Assembly (NCBI GenBank): GCA_025355005.1
Contig: JANXLV010000159.1
Span: 1-63,538, forward strand
DNA length: 63,538 nucleotides
Source: Myxococcales bacterium
Lineage (GTDB): Bacteria; Myxococcota_A; Polyangia; Polyangiales; Polyangiaceae
Reading direction: 5' to 3'
Part shown: positions 1 through 10,640 of the stretch, one piece after another
How positions within the stretch are numbered: the stretch's first letter is position 1
Layout of the letters: the number at the start of each line of letters is the position of its first letter
Program-made: the position numbers and the translations under genes
The notes under the pieces: model-generated
Told to the model about the DNA's origin: nothing
What the model saw: the letters and a program-made list of their open reading frames with translations, nothing else
The model's database searches: none

Positions 1-137
1 TCGCCATTGCAGCGCTCGGCGGCCACATCAAAAACAACGGCGACCCAGGTTGGCAAGTCCTCGCCCGCGGTTACCACGACCTCCTACTGCTCGAGGTCGG
101 CTGGCAAGCGCGGGCGGAAAGATCCGATCAATCGTGA
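1..137 (+). pseudogene. IS4-family transposase, C-terminal fragment (runs off left end)
   Basis: The frame beginning at base 3 is open from the window edge to a TGA at 135-137 and encodes about 44 residues. It contains LGGHIKNNGDPGWQ followed by a run like RGYHDLLLLEVGW and ends in RSDQS. I recognise this as the C-terminus of IS4-type (Tn5/IS50-like) transposases, where LGG-x-nGDPGW-x-x-L-x-RG-x-x-L is conserved. The rest of the gene lies outside the window, so I cannot say whether the element is intact. I found no clear terminal inverted repeat in bases 138-211. That gap holds nothing else I can identify. Confidence 0.75.
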
Positions 138-211
138 GACTCTGGTACGTGAGCACCGCGCGCAGCTCGAAACGAAGCATGGCGGGATGGATCTCGCGCC
201 AGGCGATGCTG

Positions 212-2068
<1,857 letters not shown>

Positions 2069-2116
2069 GGCGGCTCTCCTCGTTCTCGTCAAGTGCCGCG
2101 CCGGACGCGCGACGAA

Positions 2117-2130
2117 TGAATGCTCATTCA
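2117..2130. promoter_or_regulatory. candidate TetR-type operator upstream of the acyl-CoA dehydrogenase
   Basis: TGAATG-CT-CATTCA is a perfect 6-bp inverted repeat about 50 bases upstream of the acyl-CoA dehydrogenase start. Dyads of this form with short spacers are typical of TetR-family repressors of fatty acid degradation. No regulator gene lies beside it, so the binding protein is unknown. Confidence 0.4.
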
Positions 2131-2228
2131 GTTAATAAAGCACTTGGGACGAGTCGGAAAGGGGGCACGGCAAAATCGACCGAGATCTGCGGAAACAGGG
2201 GGATTTCCGGAGCGCATTTGAATCCGGC

Positions 2229-2315
2229 GAGGTCGAGGTCGGGGTGGGAGGTCGAGGTCGAGGTCGAGGTCGAGGTCGGGGTCGAGGTCGGGGTCGGGGT
2301 CGAGGTCGAGGTCGC
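2229..2315. repeat. (GAGGTC/GGGGTC)n hexanucleotide repeat, intergenic
   Basis: About 14 imperfect GAGGTC or GGGGTC units fill the gap between the divergent acyl-CoA dehydrogenase (minus) and the small gene at 2346 (plus). The same hexamer recurs at 11968-12026, 19539-19577, 22448-22600 and 53254-53340. Bases 2131-2228 upstream of it hold no gene I can support. Confidence 0.9.
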
Positions 2316-2345
2316 AGTCCTCTTCGTCGTCGCTACACTCTCTGT

Positions 2346-2534
2346 GTGAACCGCTGCACCCGGCATGATCTCGCGCGTGGCCCCGATGGGCTCTGCGCGC
2401 GATGCCTCAAGGACAAGGAGCGCCTCTCGGCGCCGCGCGGCGATCGCGTGCGGACCGCGGCGCGACTCATCCTCGCGCTGCTCGCCTTCATTGCTACGTT
2501 CGCCGCCCTGATGAGCTACTGCGACACCAACTGA
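2346..2534 (+). CDS. small Cys/His-motif membrane protein (62 aa)
   Basis: Unrecognised small protein starting at a GTG. Its first 20 residues carry a C-x3-H-x9-C-x2-C arrangement (NRCTRHD...GLCARCLK) that could bind zinc. A basic stretch follows, then one hydrophobic helix (LILALLAFIATFAALMSY) at residues about 40-57, close to the C-terminus. The layout suggests a cytoplasmic metal-binding head on a single membrane anchor. The frame remains open upstream, but there it only translates the hexanucleotide repeat as Gly-Arg, so I did not extend it. I cannot assign a function. Confidence 0.55.
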   Translation: MNRCTRHDLARGPDGLCARCLKDKERLSAPRGDRVRTAARLILALLAFIATFAALMSYCDTN

Positions 2535-2562
2535 CGTCTCGTCTCGTGCAAAGCGGGCTCGG

Positions 2563-5500
2563 TCAGAGCTCGGCTCGGACCAGCACGAACTTGTTGCAGA
2601 GGTTCTTGTCCGTGAGCTCGGTGTACGTCTTCGGCGTGATCTCGCTCTTCAGTCCGCCGGTCCGTCCGTGCTCGGTGATGAAGTACATCGTCTTCGTGCC
2701 CTTCGACCTCTGCTCCTTCATCCAGTTCGTGAAGGTGCTTCCGGTGGAGACGAACGCAGGGACGTGGTTGCCCGTGTAGAAGTTTTCGCCCTTCCAGTTC
2801 ATCTGGTAGGCGATCAGCATCTCGCTCGGGCTCTTTCGGTCGCGGTAGTACGCCTCGATGAGCTCGTGCTGTCCCCAGTGGGGGGACGTCTTCATCATGT
2901 AGACATCCGTTCCCCAGAGGCCCCACACCAGCGCGAACGCAGCGAACGCGGCCACGGCATGCGCGCGCAGCCGGCGCACCGCCAGGAACATCATCAGCAG
3001 CGCCGCTGCGATGCTGAACGCCGTGAGCACCGACGTGAAGTCGAGCGACTCCGGGAACGGACGCCGATAGTTGTACGTGAAGAGCTGGAGCAGGCGAATC
3101 GCGCCAGGCTGATCGCCGGTGCCCTTCGCATCGAGCGAGAGATCGCGACCGACGAGCGCGAGGAGCCCCACGCCAGACACCGCCGCAGCGCCCACCATGA
3201 GGCGCTCGTGTGCGAAGCGTGAGACGACCGTCTCGCGGTGGCTCGATGGGTCGGAGGTGCCGCGATACGCGGAGGCCGTGGGGTTCGAGACCTCCGCCTC
3301 CTCGTACTCGTCGCCCTCTTCGCGCTCGAGCATGGGGCTGCCGAAGAACCTGATGCCAAGAGCGATGACCGCCGCGCCAGCGACCGCGAATTTCGCGCGC
3401 CACGCGAACGTGAAGACCTTCGTGAGCGTGGAGCCCTCGAGCTTGTCCGCGTGGGCGAGTGCCTCCAGATCGTGCCCTGCGATCGTGCCGAAGAGCGAGC
3501 CGGGGAACAACCGCGAGATGCCGAACACGAACAACGCCGCGCCGACGCCGAGCGTCAAGTAGTACGGCACGGACGACGCACCACCGCGCGTGAGCGGACG
3601 CTTGCCGAGCATGTCGTCGAGCACCACGCCGATGAGCATCGCGATCGGCGGCACGGCCGGGAAGATGTAGTGGTGGAACTTGGTCCCCATGAACGAGAAG
3701 AGCGCGAACGCGAACAGCGCCCACATCACGAGGAGCACGGACAGGTCGCCCTTGCCCTTGTCCGCCGAGTCGCCGCGGCGCAGCCAGTAGGTGAGTCCGA
3801 GCGGAACCAGGCCCACCCACGGGAACGTCGCGTAGCCGAGCTGCCAGATGTAGAAGCGGAAGCTCGTGTCGTCCCCCTCGTTCGTGTCGTGCACGTGGCC
3901 GAAGGCGCGGTTGAACATGTCGTGGAAGAAGAGCCGGTCGATGAACGGCGAGCCATGCCGCACGTACATGGCGACGAACCACGGCGCCGCGACGCACGCG
4001 AGGACCAGGAGGCCGCTCAGGAACTCGAGGCGGAGCAGCTCGCTCCACTTTCGCTTCGTGCCCAGGTATGCGAACGCGCAGACCGCAGGGAGAATGAAGC
4101 CGGCCGGGCCCTTGCCCATCGTCGCGATCGCCGTGCAGAACCACGCGGCGATGTAGCAGAGGCGGCGCACGCGACGCTCACCCCAGTTCACCCAGAGCAG
4201 AACGCCGAGCACGACGAGCCACACGATGCCCTGGAGGAACGGCTCGATGCCGCCGATGAAGTGCCAGAGCATTCCGCCGATGCCGATGCCGAGCCCCTTG
4301 GGGACCTGCGAAGGCGCGACGGTGGCGCACGCCTCGTTGCCTGGAATGCCGCAGTTGACGGCGGAGCCGCTGCGGAACTCGTCGAAGTGCGGACGGAAGC
4401 CCTTTGCTCCGTTGCCGGACAGCACGAGCTCCATGTTGCGCGACAGCAGATAGAGCGCCTGCGGCAGCGCGCAGAGGATGATGATCCCGAAGACGAGATG
4501 GAACAGAGAGAAGCGCAGCTTCCGCGAGCCGATGTCGACCTCGTACAGCGCGACCTTCTTCTCCTCCTCCGTGTAGAGGCCAAGCATGAGCAGGCCCATC
4601 GCGGCGGTCATGGCGGCGACGAACGGCATGTCCGTCATGGTCTGGTGCGCGAGGAAGAACCAGTCAGGCATCGTGGCGAGCACGATGGCGCCGATCATCC
4701 CGGCGCGGCGCCCGAAGACCTTCGCGACGCCCTTGTAGAGCAGGTACATCGCGGTGAGCGTGAAGAGCACGTTCGGCGTGCGCACGACCCATTCCGGATG
4801 CCCGACGCCGTCACCGCCAAACCCCTGCATCATCTGATCGGAGTGGAAGTGCGTGCCCAGCGTGGACATCGACAGTGACTGGATCCAGAAGTTCAGGATC
4901 GGCTTCGACCAGAACCATCCGTCCTGCGCCCACCAGAGCGAGATCCAGTCGTCGCGCGCGAGGATCTCGCGGGCGACCTCACCGTAGTGCGTCTCCCACG
5001 GATCCCAGAGCGAGAACAGGCCCAGCGTCGGGAAGTAGAGCAGCGCGCCAGTGACGAGCACCCAGAAGCCGTGGCGCAGATGCAGCGGGCGAGCCTTGCC
5101 GTCCTCGTCGTGCTTCCACGGACCGAGCGCCACGCCCAGCTTGAAGATCGCCATGATGAGCGCGATGAACGCCGCGGTCACGAGCACACCGCCGACCATG
5201 CCCTTGAAGAGCCCGAGCCCTGCCAGTGACACCGTGCAAGCGAACGCGATCAACGCCCCGACGCTGAGCGCGAGAGGCGAGAGCACTTCGGAGAGCGTGC
5301 GCTTCTCGAGCGCCTGGCCTTCCTGGGGAGCGTCGTCGAACGAGCCCATGTAGTCGAGCACCGCGAACGAAGCGAGCATCACGAAGATCACACCGAGTGG
5401 CACGCCGATGCGCAGCTGGCCATTTTTCGCCATGAGCAAGAACGCAAACAACGCCGAAGCCGATCCCAGGATCAGCGCGCCACGCCGCACCGGATTCCCA

Positions 5501-5679
5501 CGAGGAATGAGCCGCTCCTCGACCTTGGCGACCTTCGCGTCGACCTCGACCTTCGCGTCGACCTCGACCTCCTCGTCGACCTTGGACTCGGACGTATCCG
5601 GCTTCGCCTCCGCCTCTTCCGGCACGGAGGGCGGGGGCGGGTCTTCGCTGGCAGGCGTTTCGGTCTTGAGGTCGCTCAT
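2563..5679 (-). CDS. glycosyltransferase family 39 (ArnT/PMT-like) membrane protein
   Basis: Polytopic inner-membrane GT-C enzyme expected to move a sugar from a polyprenyl-phosphate donor to a lipid or protein acceptor at the periplasmic face. After a low-complexity acidic N-terminus (residues 1-60, with EVDAKV tandems) come several hydrophobic helices. The family signature DPWETHYGEVAREI lies near residue 230, followed by a W-rich stretch with WSKPILNFWIQ, which matches the first periplasmic loop of ArnT-type enzymes. In E. coli ArnT this position reads DEARYAEISRE; here the key Asp appears as DPWE, displaced two residues. At 1038 aa it is much longer than ArnT (about 550 aa), with extra C-terminal helices and a C-terminal soluble domain. 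The gene stands alone; acceptor and sugar are unknown. Confidence 0.85.
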   Translation of the reverse strand: MSDLKTETPASEDPPPPSVPEEAEAKPDTSESKVDEEVEVDAKVEVDAKVAKVEERLIPRGNPVRRGALILGSASALFAFLLMAKNGQLRIGVPLGVIFVMLASFAVLDYMGSFDDAPQEGQALEKRTLSEVLSPLALSVGALIAFACTVSLAGLGLFKGMVGGVLVTAAFIALIMAIFKLGVALGPWKHDEDGKARPLHLRHGFWVLVTGALLYFPTLGLFSLWDPWETHYGEVAREILARDDWISLWWAQDGWFWSKPILNFWIQSLSMSTLGTHFHSDQMMQGFGGDGVGHPEWVVRTPNVLFTLTAMYLLYKGVAKVFGRRAGMIGAIVLATMPDWFFLAHQTMTDMPFVAAMTAAMGLLMLGLYTEEEKKVALYEVDIGSRKLRFSLFHLVFGIIILCALPQALYLLSRNMELVLSGNGAKGFRPHFDEFRSGSAVNCGIPGNEACATVAPSQVPKGLGIGIGGMLWHFIGGIEPFLQGIVWLVVLGVLLWVNWGERRVRRLCYIAAWFCTAIATMGKGPAGFILPAVCAFAYLGTKRKWSELLRLEFLSGLLVLACVAAPWFVAMYVRHGSPFIDRLFFHDMFNRAFGHVHDTNEGDDTSFRFYIWQLGYATFPWVGLVPLGLTYWLRRGDSADKGKGDLSVLLVMWALFAFALFSFMGTKFHHYIFPAVPPIAMLIGVVLDDMLGKRPLTRGGASSVPYYLTLGVGAALFVFGISRLFPGSLFGTIAGHDLEALAHADKLEGSTLTKVFTFAWRAKFAVAGAAVIALGIRFFGSPMLEREEGDEYEEAEVSNPTASAYRGTSDPSSHRETVVSRFAHERLMVGAAAVSGVGLLALVGRDLSLDAKGTGDQPGAIRLLQLFTYNYRRPFPESLDFTSVLTAFSIAAALLMMFLAVRRLRAHAVAAFAAFALVWGLWGTDVYMMKTSPHWGQHELIEAYYRDRKSPSEMLIAYQMNWKGENFYTGNHVPAFVSTGSTFTNWMKEQRSKGTKTMYFITEHGRTGGLKSEITPKTYTELTDKNLCNKFVLVRAEL
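5540..5580 (-). repeat. in-frame 18-bp tandem (EVDAKV units) in the GT39 N-terminus
   Basis: A GTCGACCTCGACCTTCGC unit is duplicated inside the coding region and gives EVDAKV-EVDAKV on the minus strand. It is built from the same GTCGA core as the dispersed hexamer repeats. Confidence 0.75.
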
Positions 5680-5775
5680 GGTAAGTCGGACGAAGCCGAC
5701 GGACGCTTAGCAACTTTGCGACCGGGAAGCCAGGGGGCGTCGATGCGCCCTGACGTCAGGGAAGTTCGCTGGATT

Positions 5776-6498
5776 TCACTGGCACTGACCGCCGTGGCAG
5801 GTCGTATTTCCGGGGCACTGCGCGTTCGAGTGACATCCCGAGACACACTCGCCAGACGTGCAGATCATGCCGGAGCCATCGTTGCCCGGATTGCAGTCTC
5901 CGTCCGCGTGGCAGCTCGCGCCGCCGCCGCTCGAGCCGCCGCCAGAGCCGCCGCCAGAGCCGCCGCCAGAGCCGCCGCCAGAGCCGGGATCAGATGTTCC
6001 CGGGTCGGCCGAGCCGTCGCACGGGCCGAGCGGAAGCGTGGTCTTCGTGACCGTGACGTTGTAGCGACCCGGGTGCTGGCGAAGGTCGGAGTTACCGAGT
6101 CCGTCACTGATGCCGAAGAGGTACTTGGTGACGGTGGGCGAGGAGTCCATGACTGCGATCCCGGCGTGGGTCTCGACGAAGGTGGCGGGGCCGGCATCGT
6201 CGGTGCGTGCGACGACGCACTTGCCGGAGGCGGTGACGAGCTTCAGGTGAACGCCGCATCCGTAGCGCTGCGACGACGCGACGAAGTACTGCTGGTCGAC
6301 CCGCGAGCTCTTCCCGGTGCAGGCGAGCGTCTGGTAATCGCCTGGCCCACCGAAGGTCGTGATGCCGTAGGTCGTGTGGATCGCAGTGCTCATGTTCTGC
6401 GTGTCCGCAGCGACCTCTCCGTCCCCTGTTTCGGAGGCGCCCGAGCAAGCAACGACGGCGAGAGCGAAACCGGCCACGAGAGCGGACTTGAGCATCAT
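5776..6498 (-). CDS. Cys-rich lipoprotein with Gly-Ser linker
   Basis: Predicted lipoprotein of 240 aa: hydrophobic N-terminus with a lipobox ending in VVAC near residue 18. A globular middle (residues about 40-165) of unknown family follows. Then comes a flexible linker of SGGG repeats (residues about 172-195) and a C-terminal Cys-rich domain with the pattern C-x5-C-x8-C-x5-C repeated twice, ending in CHGGQCQ. Such Cx5C modules are common at the ends of exported myxobacterial proteins and probably form disulfide knots outside the cell. Function unknown. It is monocistronic, with GT39 downstream on the same strand. Confidence 0.75.
   Translation of the reverse strand: MMLKSALVAGFALAVVACSGASETGDGEVAADTQNMSTAIHTTYGITTFGGPGDYQTLACTGKSSRVDQQYFVASSQRYGCGVHLKLVTASGKCVVARTDDAGPATFVETHAGIAVMDSSPTVTKYLFGISDGLGNSDLRQHPGRYNVTVTKTTLPLGPCDGSADPGTSDPGSGGGSGGGSGGGSGGGSSGGGASCHADGDCNPGNDGSGMICTSGECVSGCHSNAQCPGNTTCHGGQCQ
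5936..5990 (-). repeat. in-frame 12-bp tandem repeat encoding SGGG
   Basis: Four or more near-perfect copies of a GCCGCCAGAGCC unit encode the flexible linker of the lipoprotein at 5776-6498. Confidence 0.85.
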
Positions 6499-6644
6499 GC
6501 CTACCTTGGAGCAAGGTGTGTGCCTACGTGCGCTGTCGGTGATTCAGGGGAAAAACGCGGGCATTCTCGCGGGTGGGACAACGTCCGGTGGTGTCCCACT
6601 GGGGAGACGGAGGCCGTTCGATCCAGGTCAATCGAGGTCGACGT

Positions 6645-9482
6645 CTAGAGCTCTTCGGCGAGCTTCTTGGCGTCCTCCAGGCGGGAGCGCGCCTCCACGA
6701 AGGCGGCCTGCTGCGCTCTCGCTTCTGCAACGACCTCCGGCGGGGCTCGATCCATGAAGCCTTTGTTGGCGAGCTTCTTCTCGAGCTGACCAAGGTCCTT
6801 CTCGATCCGCTTCAGGTCTCTCTCGATGCGCGCGAGCTGCTGCTCTCGCGTCACGAGGCCCTTCAGGCCGATGAGGACCTCCACTGCGCCGAGATCGCTC
6901 GGCACCACCGCGGTCGTCGCTCCTTGCGGACGCGCGGCGCCCGTCTTCTCCACCGTGGCCGCGCCCTCGATCTTCACGAGCGCGGACACGAAGGCCGCGT
7001 GCTCGGCGAGGAGCGCGCGCGTGTCGTCCGCGTCCGTGCGGATCCAGACGGGGACCTTCGAGCCCGGCGGCACCTCGTGCTCCGACCGCACGGTACGCGC
7101 AGCGGAGATGATCGCCTTCAAGAGGTTCGTCTGTCGCGTGACGTCCGCGTCCTTCTTCGCGTCCGTTCCCACCTCTGGATACGGACCAAACGCGATGCTC
7201 GCCTTGCGGCCCGCGGGCTTCGGCAGGCGCTGCCACAGCTCCTCCGTCACGAACGGCATGAGCGGGTGCATCATCCGCAGCGAGGTCTCGAGCACGTGCC
7301 CGAGCACCGCGCGGGTCTCCTTCACGAGCTCCGCGTCCGTCGATTCGCGCACGATGATCTTCGCCACCTCCAGGTACCAGGAGCAGAACTCCGTCCAGAA
7401 GAAGCGGTAGACCTCGTTCGCGCACTCGTCCACGCGGAAGCCCACGATGCCGCCGTTGCTCGCGTCGATCGCGCTGGCCATCTCGCTCACGATGAACCGG
7501 CTCCAGAAGCCCTTTGGCGACGTGACGTTCACGCTTGCGTCATGCGTGTAGTCTGCACCCATCAGATCCAGCGACAGCCGCGTGGCGTTCCAGATCTTGT
7601 TGATGAACTGGCGGTATCCCTCGAGCCGCTTGGGCGCGAGCGCGATGCGCTTGTTCGAAGGCGGGAAGGTGGAGAGCGTGAAGCGAAGCGCGTCCGCGCC
7701 GAACGCCGGAAACCCCGAGCCCATGGTCGCCGCCGACGGATACGCTTTCGTGAACTTCGAGAGCGCCTCCGCTTCGGGCGCGCCAGGCATGGTCTTCGCG
7801 ACCATCTCCTTGAACGTGGCGCCGTGGATGAGATCCAGCGGGTCGATCACGTTGCCCTTCACCTTGCTCATCTTGTCGCCGGTCTCATCGACGATGAGGC
7901 CCGACAGGAGCACGCGGCGGAACGGCACCTCGTTCGTGAAGTGCAGCCCGAACATGATCATGCGGGCGACCCAGAAGAAAAGGATGTCGTAGCCGGTCTC
8001 CAGATCGGAGAGCTGCTTCGGGTTCGTGGGGTAGAACTTCGCGAGCGCGTCCGTCTTCTCGGGCCAGCCGAGCGTGGCGAACGGCCAGAGCGCAGAGGAG
8101 AACCACGTGTCGAGCACGTCCGGATCCTGCGTCCAGCCTGCGGCCTCGGTGCACTCGGGCGGCCGCGTCGCCGCGACCTTGATCTCGCCGTTGGGGCCGT
8201 GCCACGCGGGGATCTGGTGTCCCCACCAGAGCTGTCGCGACACGCACCAGTCCTGGATCTCGCCCAGGAAGTGGTCGTACGTCTTCACCCACTCCTCGGG
8301 GATTATCTCCACGCGCTTCTCGTGCACTGCTTTCAGCGCAGCGTCCGCCATCTCCTTCATGGAGAGGAACCACTGCGTGCTGATCATCGGCTCCACCACG
8401 CCGCCGGAGCGCTGGCACTTCGGGAGCGCCAGCGTGTGCGGCTTGCTGCCGCGCGCGAGGCCCTTCTCGTCGAGCGCCTTCTTCACGGCGGTGCGCGCGC
8501 GCTTGCGATCGAGCCCTGCGAACGGGCCCGCGTTCTCGTTGAGCGTGCCGTCCTTGTGGAGGATGTTGATCTCTTCGAGCTTGTGACGTTTGCCCGTCGC
8601 GAAGTCGTTGAAGTCGTGCGCCGGCGTCACCTTCACGGCGCCGGTGCCGAACTTCATGTCGACCAGGATCGAGTCGCAGACGATCGGGATCTTCCGCTCC
8701 ACAAAAGGGTGCACGAGCATCTTGCCGTGCAGATCCTTGTAGCGAGGATCGTCGGGATGCACGGCCACGGCGGTATCGCCGATCATCGTCTCGGGGCGCG
8801 TCGTGGCGACCACGATCTCACGCTCCGGCTCTCCGTCCACCTTGTACGCGAACTCGAAGAGCTCCCCGTTGGCGCCTTCCTCGGTCTCCACTTCCAGGTC
8901 CGACAGCGCCGTCATGCACTCCGGGCACCAGTTGATGAGGCGCGTGGCGCGGTACATGAGCCCTTGCTCGAAGAGCGTTACGAACGCGTGCACCACGGCG
9001 CGGTTCATGTCCGGGTCCATGGTGAACTTGGAGCGCTTCCAGTCGGGGCTCGCGCCGAGCGTGCGCTGCTGGAGCGCGATGCGTCCGCCGCTCTCCGCCT
9101 TCCATGCCCACACCTTCTCCAGGAAGGCCTCGCGTCCCAGGTCGTGGCGGGTCTTGCCGTCGCGCTTCAACTGTCGCTCCACCACGGTCTGAGTGGCGAT
9201 GCCCGCGTGATCGATCCCGGGCTGCCACAGCGTGTTGTAGCCGCGCATGCGGTACCAGCGCGTGAGGACGTCCTCGAGCGTGCAGCGCTGCGCGTGACCC
9301 ATGTGCAGCGAGCCCGTCACGTTGGGCGGCGGCATCGGGATCACGTATGCGGGGCGCGTGTCCTTCGGATCGTCGGAGGCCTCGAAGACCCCGGATTTCT
9401 CCCAGAAATCGTACCACCGTGACTCCACGGCGCTGGGATCGTAGGGCTTCTCGAGGTCCGGTCGCGCGTTCTCTTCGGTCAT
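6645..9482 (-). CDS. valS: valine--tRNA ligase
   Basis: Class I aminoacyl-tRNA synthetase charging tRNA-Val in the cytoplasm. The class I signatures are clear: HMGH at residues 60-63 inside PPPNVTGSLHMGHA, and the KMSKS loop as DKMSKVKGNVIDP near residue 530, where the last Ser of the motif is Val. The editing (CP1) domain lies between them, with TTRPETMIGDTAVAVHP. The C-terminus is a coiled coil of ValRS type (about residues 880-945). Its 945 aa match the family. It appears monocistronic. Confidence 0.98.
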   Translation of the reverse strand: MTEENARPDLEKPYDPSAVESRWYDFWEKSGVFEASDDPKDTRPAYVIPMPPPNVTGSLHMGHAQRCTLEDVLTRWYRMRGYNTLWQPGIDHAGIATQTVVERQLKRDGKTRHDLGREAFLEKVWAWKAESGGRIALQQRTLGASPDWKRSKFTMDPDMNRAVVHAFVTLFEQGLMYRATRLINWCPECMTALSDLEVETEEGANGELFEFAYKVDGEPEREIVVATTRPETMIGDTAVAVHPDDPRYKDLHGKMLVHPFVERKIPIVCDSILVDMKFGTGAVKVTPAHDFNDFATGKRHKLEEINILHKDGTLNENAGPFAGLDRKRARTAVKKALDEKGLARGSKPHTLALPKCQRSGGVVEPMISTQWFLSMKEMADAALKAVHEKRVEIIPEEWVKTYDHFLGEIQDWCVSRQLWWGHQIPAWHGPNGEIKVAATRPPECTEAAGWTQDPDVLDTWFSSALWPFATLGWPEKTDALAKFYPTNPKQLSDLETGYDILFFWVARMIMFGLHFTNEVPFRRVLLSGLIVDETGDKMSKVKGNVIDPLDLIHGATFKEMVAKTMPGAPEAEALSKFTKAYPSAATMGSGFPAFGADALRFTLSTFPPSNKRIALAPKRLEGYRQFINKIWNATRLSLDLMGADYTHDASVNVTSPKGFWSRFIVSEMASAIDASNGGIVGFRVDECANEVYRFFWTEFCSWYLEVAKIIVRESTDAELVKETRAVLGHVLETSLRMMHPLMPFVTEELWQRLPKPAGRKASIAFGPYPEVGTDAKKDADVTRQTNLLKAIISAARTVRSEHEVPPGSKVPVWIRTDADDTRALLAEHAAFVSALVKIEGAATVEKTGAARPQGATTAVVPSDLGAVEVLIGLKGLVTREQQLARIERDLKRIEKDLGQLEKKLANKGFMDRAPPEVVAEARAQQAAFVEARSRLEDAKKLAEEL

Positions 9483-9503
9483 CGCGCGGGTGTTTATAAC
9501 ACC

Positions 9504-10640
9504 TTACTTCCCGGCGGGGCAGGTGCCGGGAAGTCCGCTCACCCACTGACGAAGCAACGTCGCAGCTTCGTGATGGATCGTGCTGCGACCGATCTCCGGC
9601 ATCGCGATGCTCGCTTCGGTGGCCTCGACTCTGTGAATGAGGATCGACTCGTCGGGCTTGCCGGGCACCACGTCGAACGAGTTCGTGGTGCTCGCGCGGC
9701 CGGCCGCGACCGGCGCCTTGCAGATGCCGAGGCGAAGCGGGTCCGTCTCCGTGAACGCAAGGAAGAGCCCCGTGGTGCGCGCCTCTCCATGCTCGCTGTG
9801 GCAGTACGCGCAGTTCGCGTCCAGATACGCGCGCGCGCGTGAAGCAACGTCACCGGTGTTCGGATCGTTCCATGTGGGGAGCGGCGTGGGCCCCGTGCCA
9901 TCGGCCGCGACGCCGGTGAGGATGCCCTCGGTCTGCCAGTGCGTGAGCTGGGACTCGGGCCCGTGGCCGTAGTCCATGCTGCCCGTGAGCTGATCGGCGC
10001 GCGTGCCGATCGGGAGCAGCTTCACGGGCTCCTGGCCGTGGCATTTCGGGCACTGCGTCGTGCTCGGTACCAGGTAGGTCGCGTGCTGCTTCACGCCGTC
10101 GGTGCCGGTGATGTCGAGCGGGATGACCTTGCCGCCGGGCTGGTTCGTGGCCTCCGTCTGGGCGTCGTTCCACAGGTACGAAGACGCAAGCCAGCCTGTT
10201 TCACCGCGCGCCATGATGCGCGTCTCCACCCAGCGGATCGCGCCGTCGGGCGCGGCGGGATCGATCGGGAAGCCGAACGACTTGGTGATGATCGTGCCCT
10301 TCGGCAGATCGAGCTGACCTGTGGCCGAGTACGGCGCGCTCTGCCCAGGAGGCGTCCAGACGGTGCGGTACTTCACCGCGTAGTCGGAGAAGAGCGGCGT
10401 CGCGAGCGAGTACGGGACCACGCGCTCGGACAGCGGGCGCACCTGTCCGTTCTCGATGTCCACCATGCAGTAGTCCGACAGCGAGTCGTAGAGGCCGTTC
10501 ACATACGAACCATCCGCGCCGGGCGTGCACGTGGCGCTGGAGGTCGTGGTGCTGTTCGACTTCGAGGAACAGGACATCGCGGCGGACGAGAGCAGCGCGG
10601 ACCCGAGCAACGCGAGCGAGAATGCGATGCGCGCGCTCAT
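9504..10640 (-). CDS. exported protein with two CxxCH motifs (HNE_0200-like family)
   Basis: Exported protein of 378 aa with an N-terminal signal or lipoprotein peptide (Cys24 in SSAAMSC). It has two CxxCH motifs, CPKCH at 197-201 and CAYCH at 277-281, so it may be a two-haem c-type cytochrome. Overall it resembles the conserved HNE_0200 family (TIGR03806), whose members are typically encoded beside a beta-helix protein of the TIGR03805 type. That is what lies upstream here. The start at 10640 gives an ATGA overlap with the upstream stop (10637-10639), implying translational coupling. The frame stays open upstream, but only as a shadow of the beta-helix gene. The electron partner is unknown. 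Confidence 0.8.
   Translation of the reverse strand: MSARIAFSLALLGSALLSSAAMSCSSKSNSTTTSSATCTPGADGSYVNGLYDSLSDYCMVDIENGQVRPLSERVVPYSLATPLFSDYAVKYRTVWTPPGQSAPYSATGQLDLPKGTIITKSFGFPIDPAAPDGAIRWVETRIMARGETGWLASSYLWNDAQTEATNQPGGKVIPLDITGTDGVKQHATYLVPSTTQCPKCHGQEPVKLLPIGTRADQLTGSMDYGHGPESQLTHWQTEGILTGVAADGTGPTPLPTWNDPNTGDVASRARAYLDANCAYCHSEHGEARTTGLFLAFTETDPLRLGICKAPVAAGRASTTNSFDVVPGKPDESILIHRVEATEASIAMPEIGRSTIHHEAATLLRQWVSGLPGTCPAGK

Noticed and set aside
2229..2315. Repeat array as a CRISPR
   Set aside because: Units are 6 bp with no spacers; there are no cas genes in the window.
6573..9422. 949-residue plus-strand frame opposite valS
   Set aside because: Antisense shadow, rich in Arg/His/Glu, with no family resemblance.
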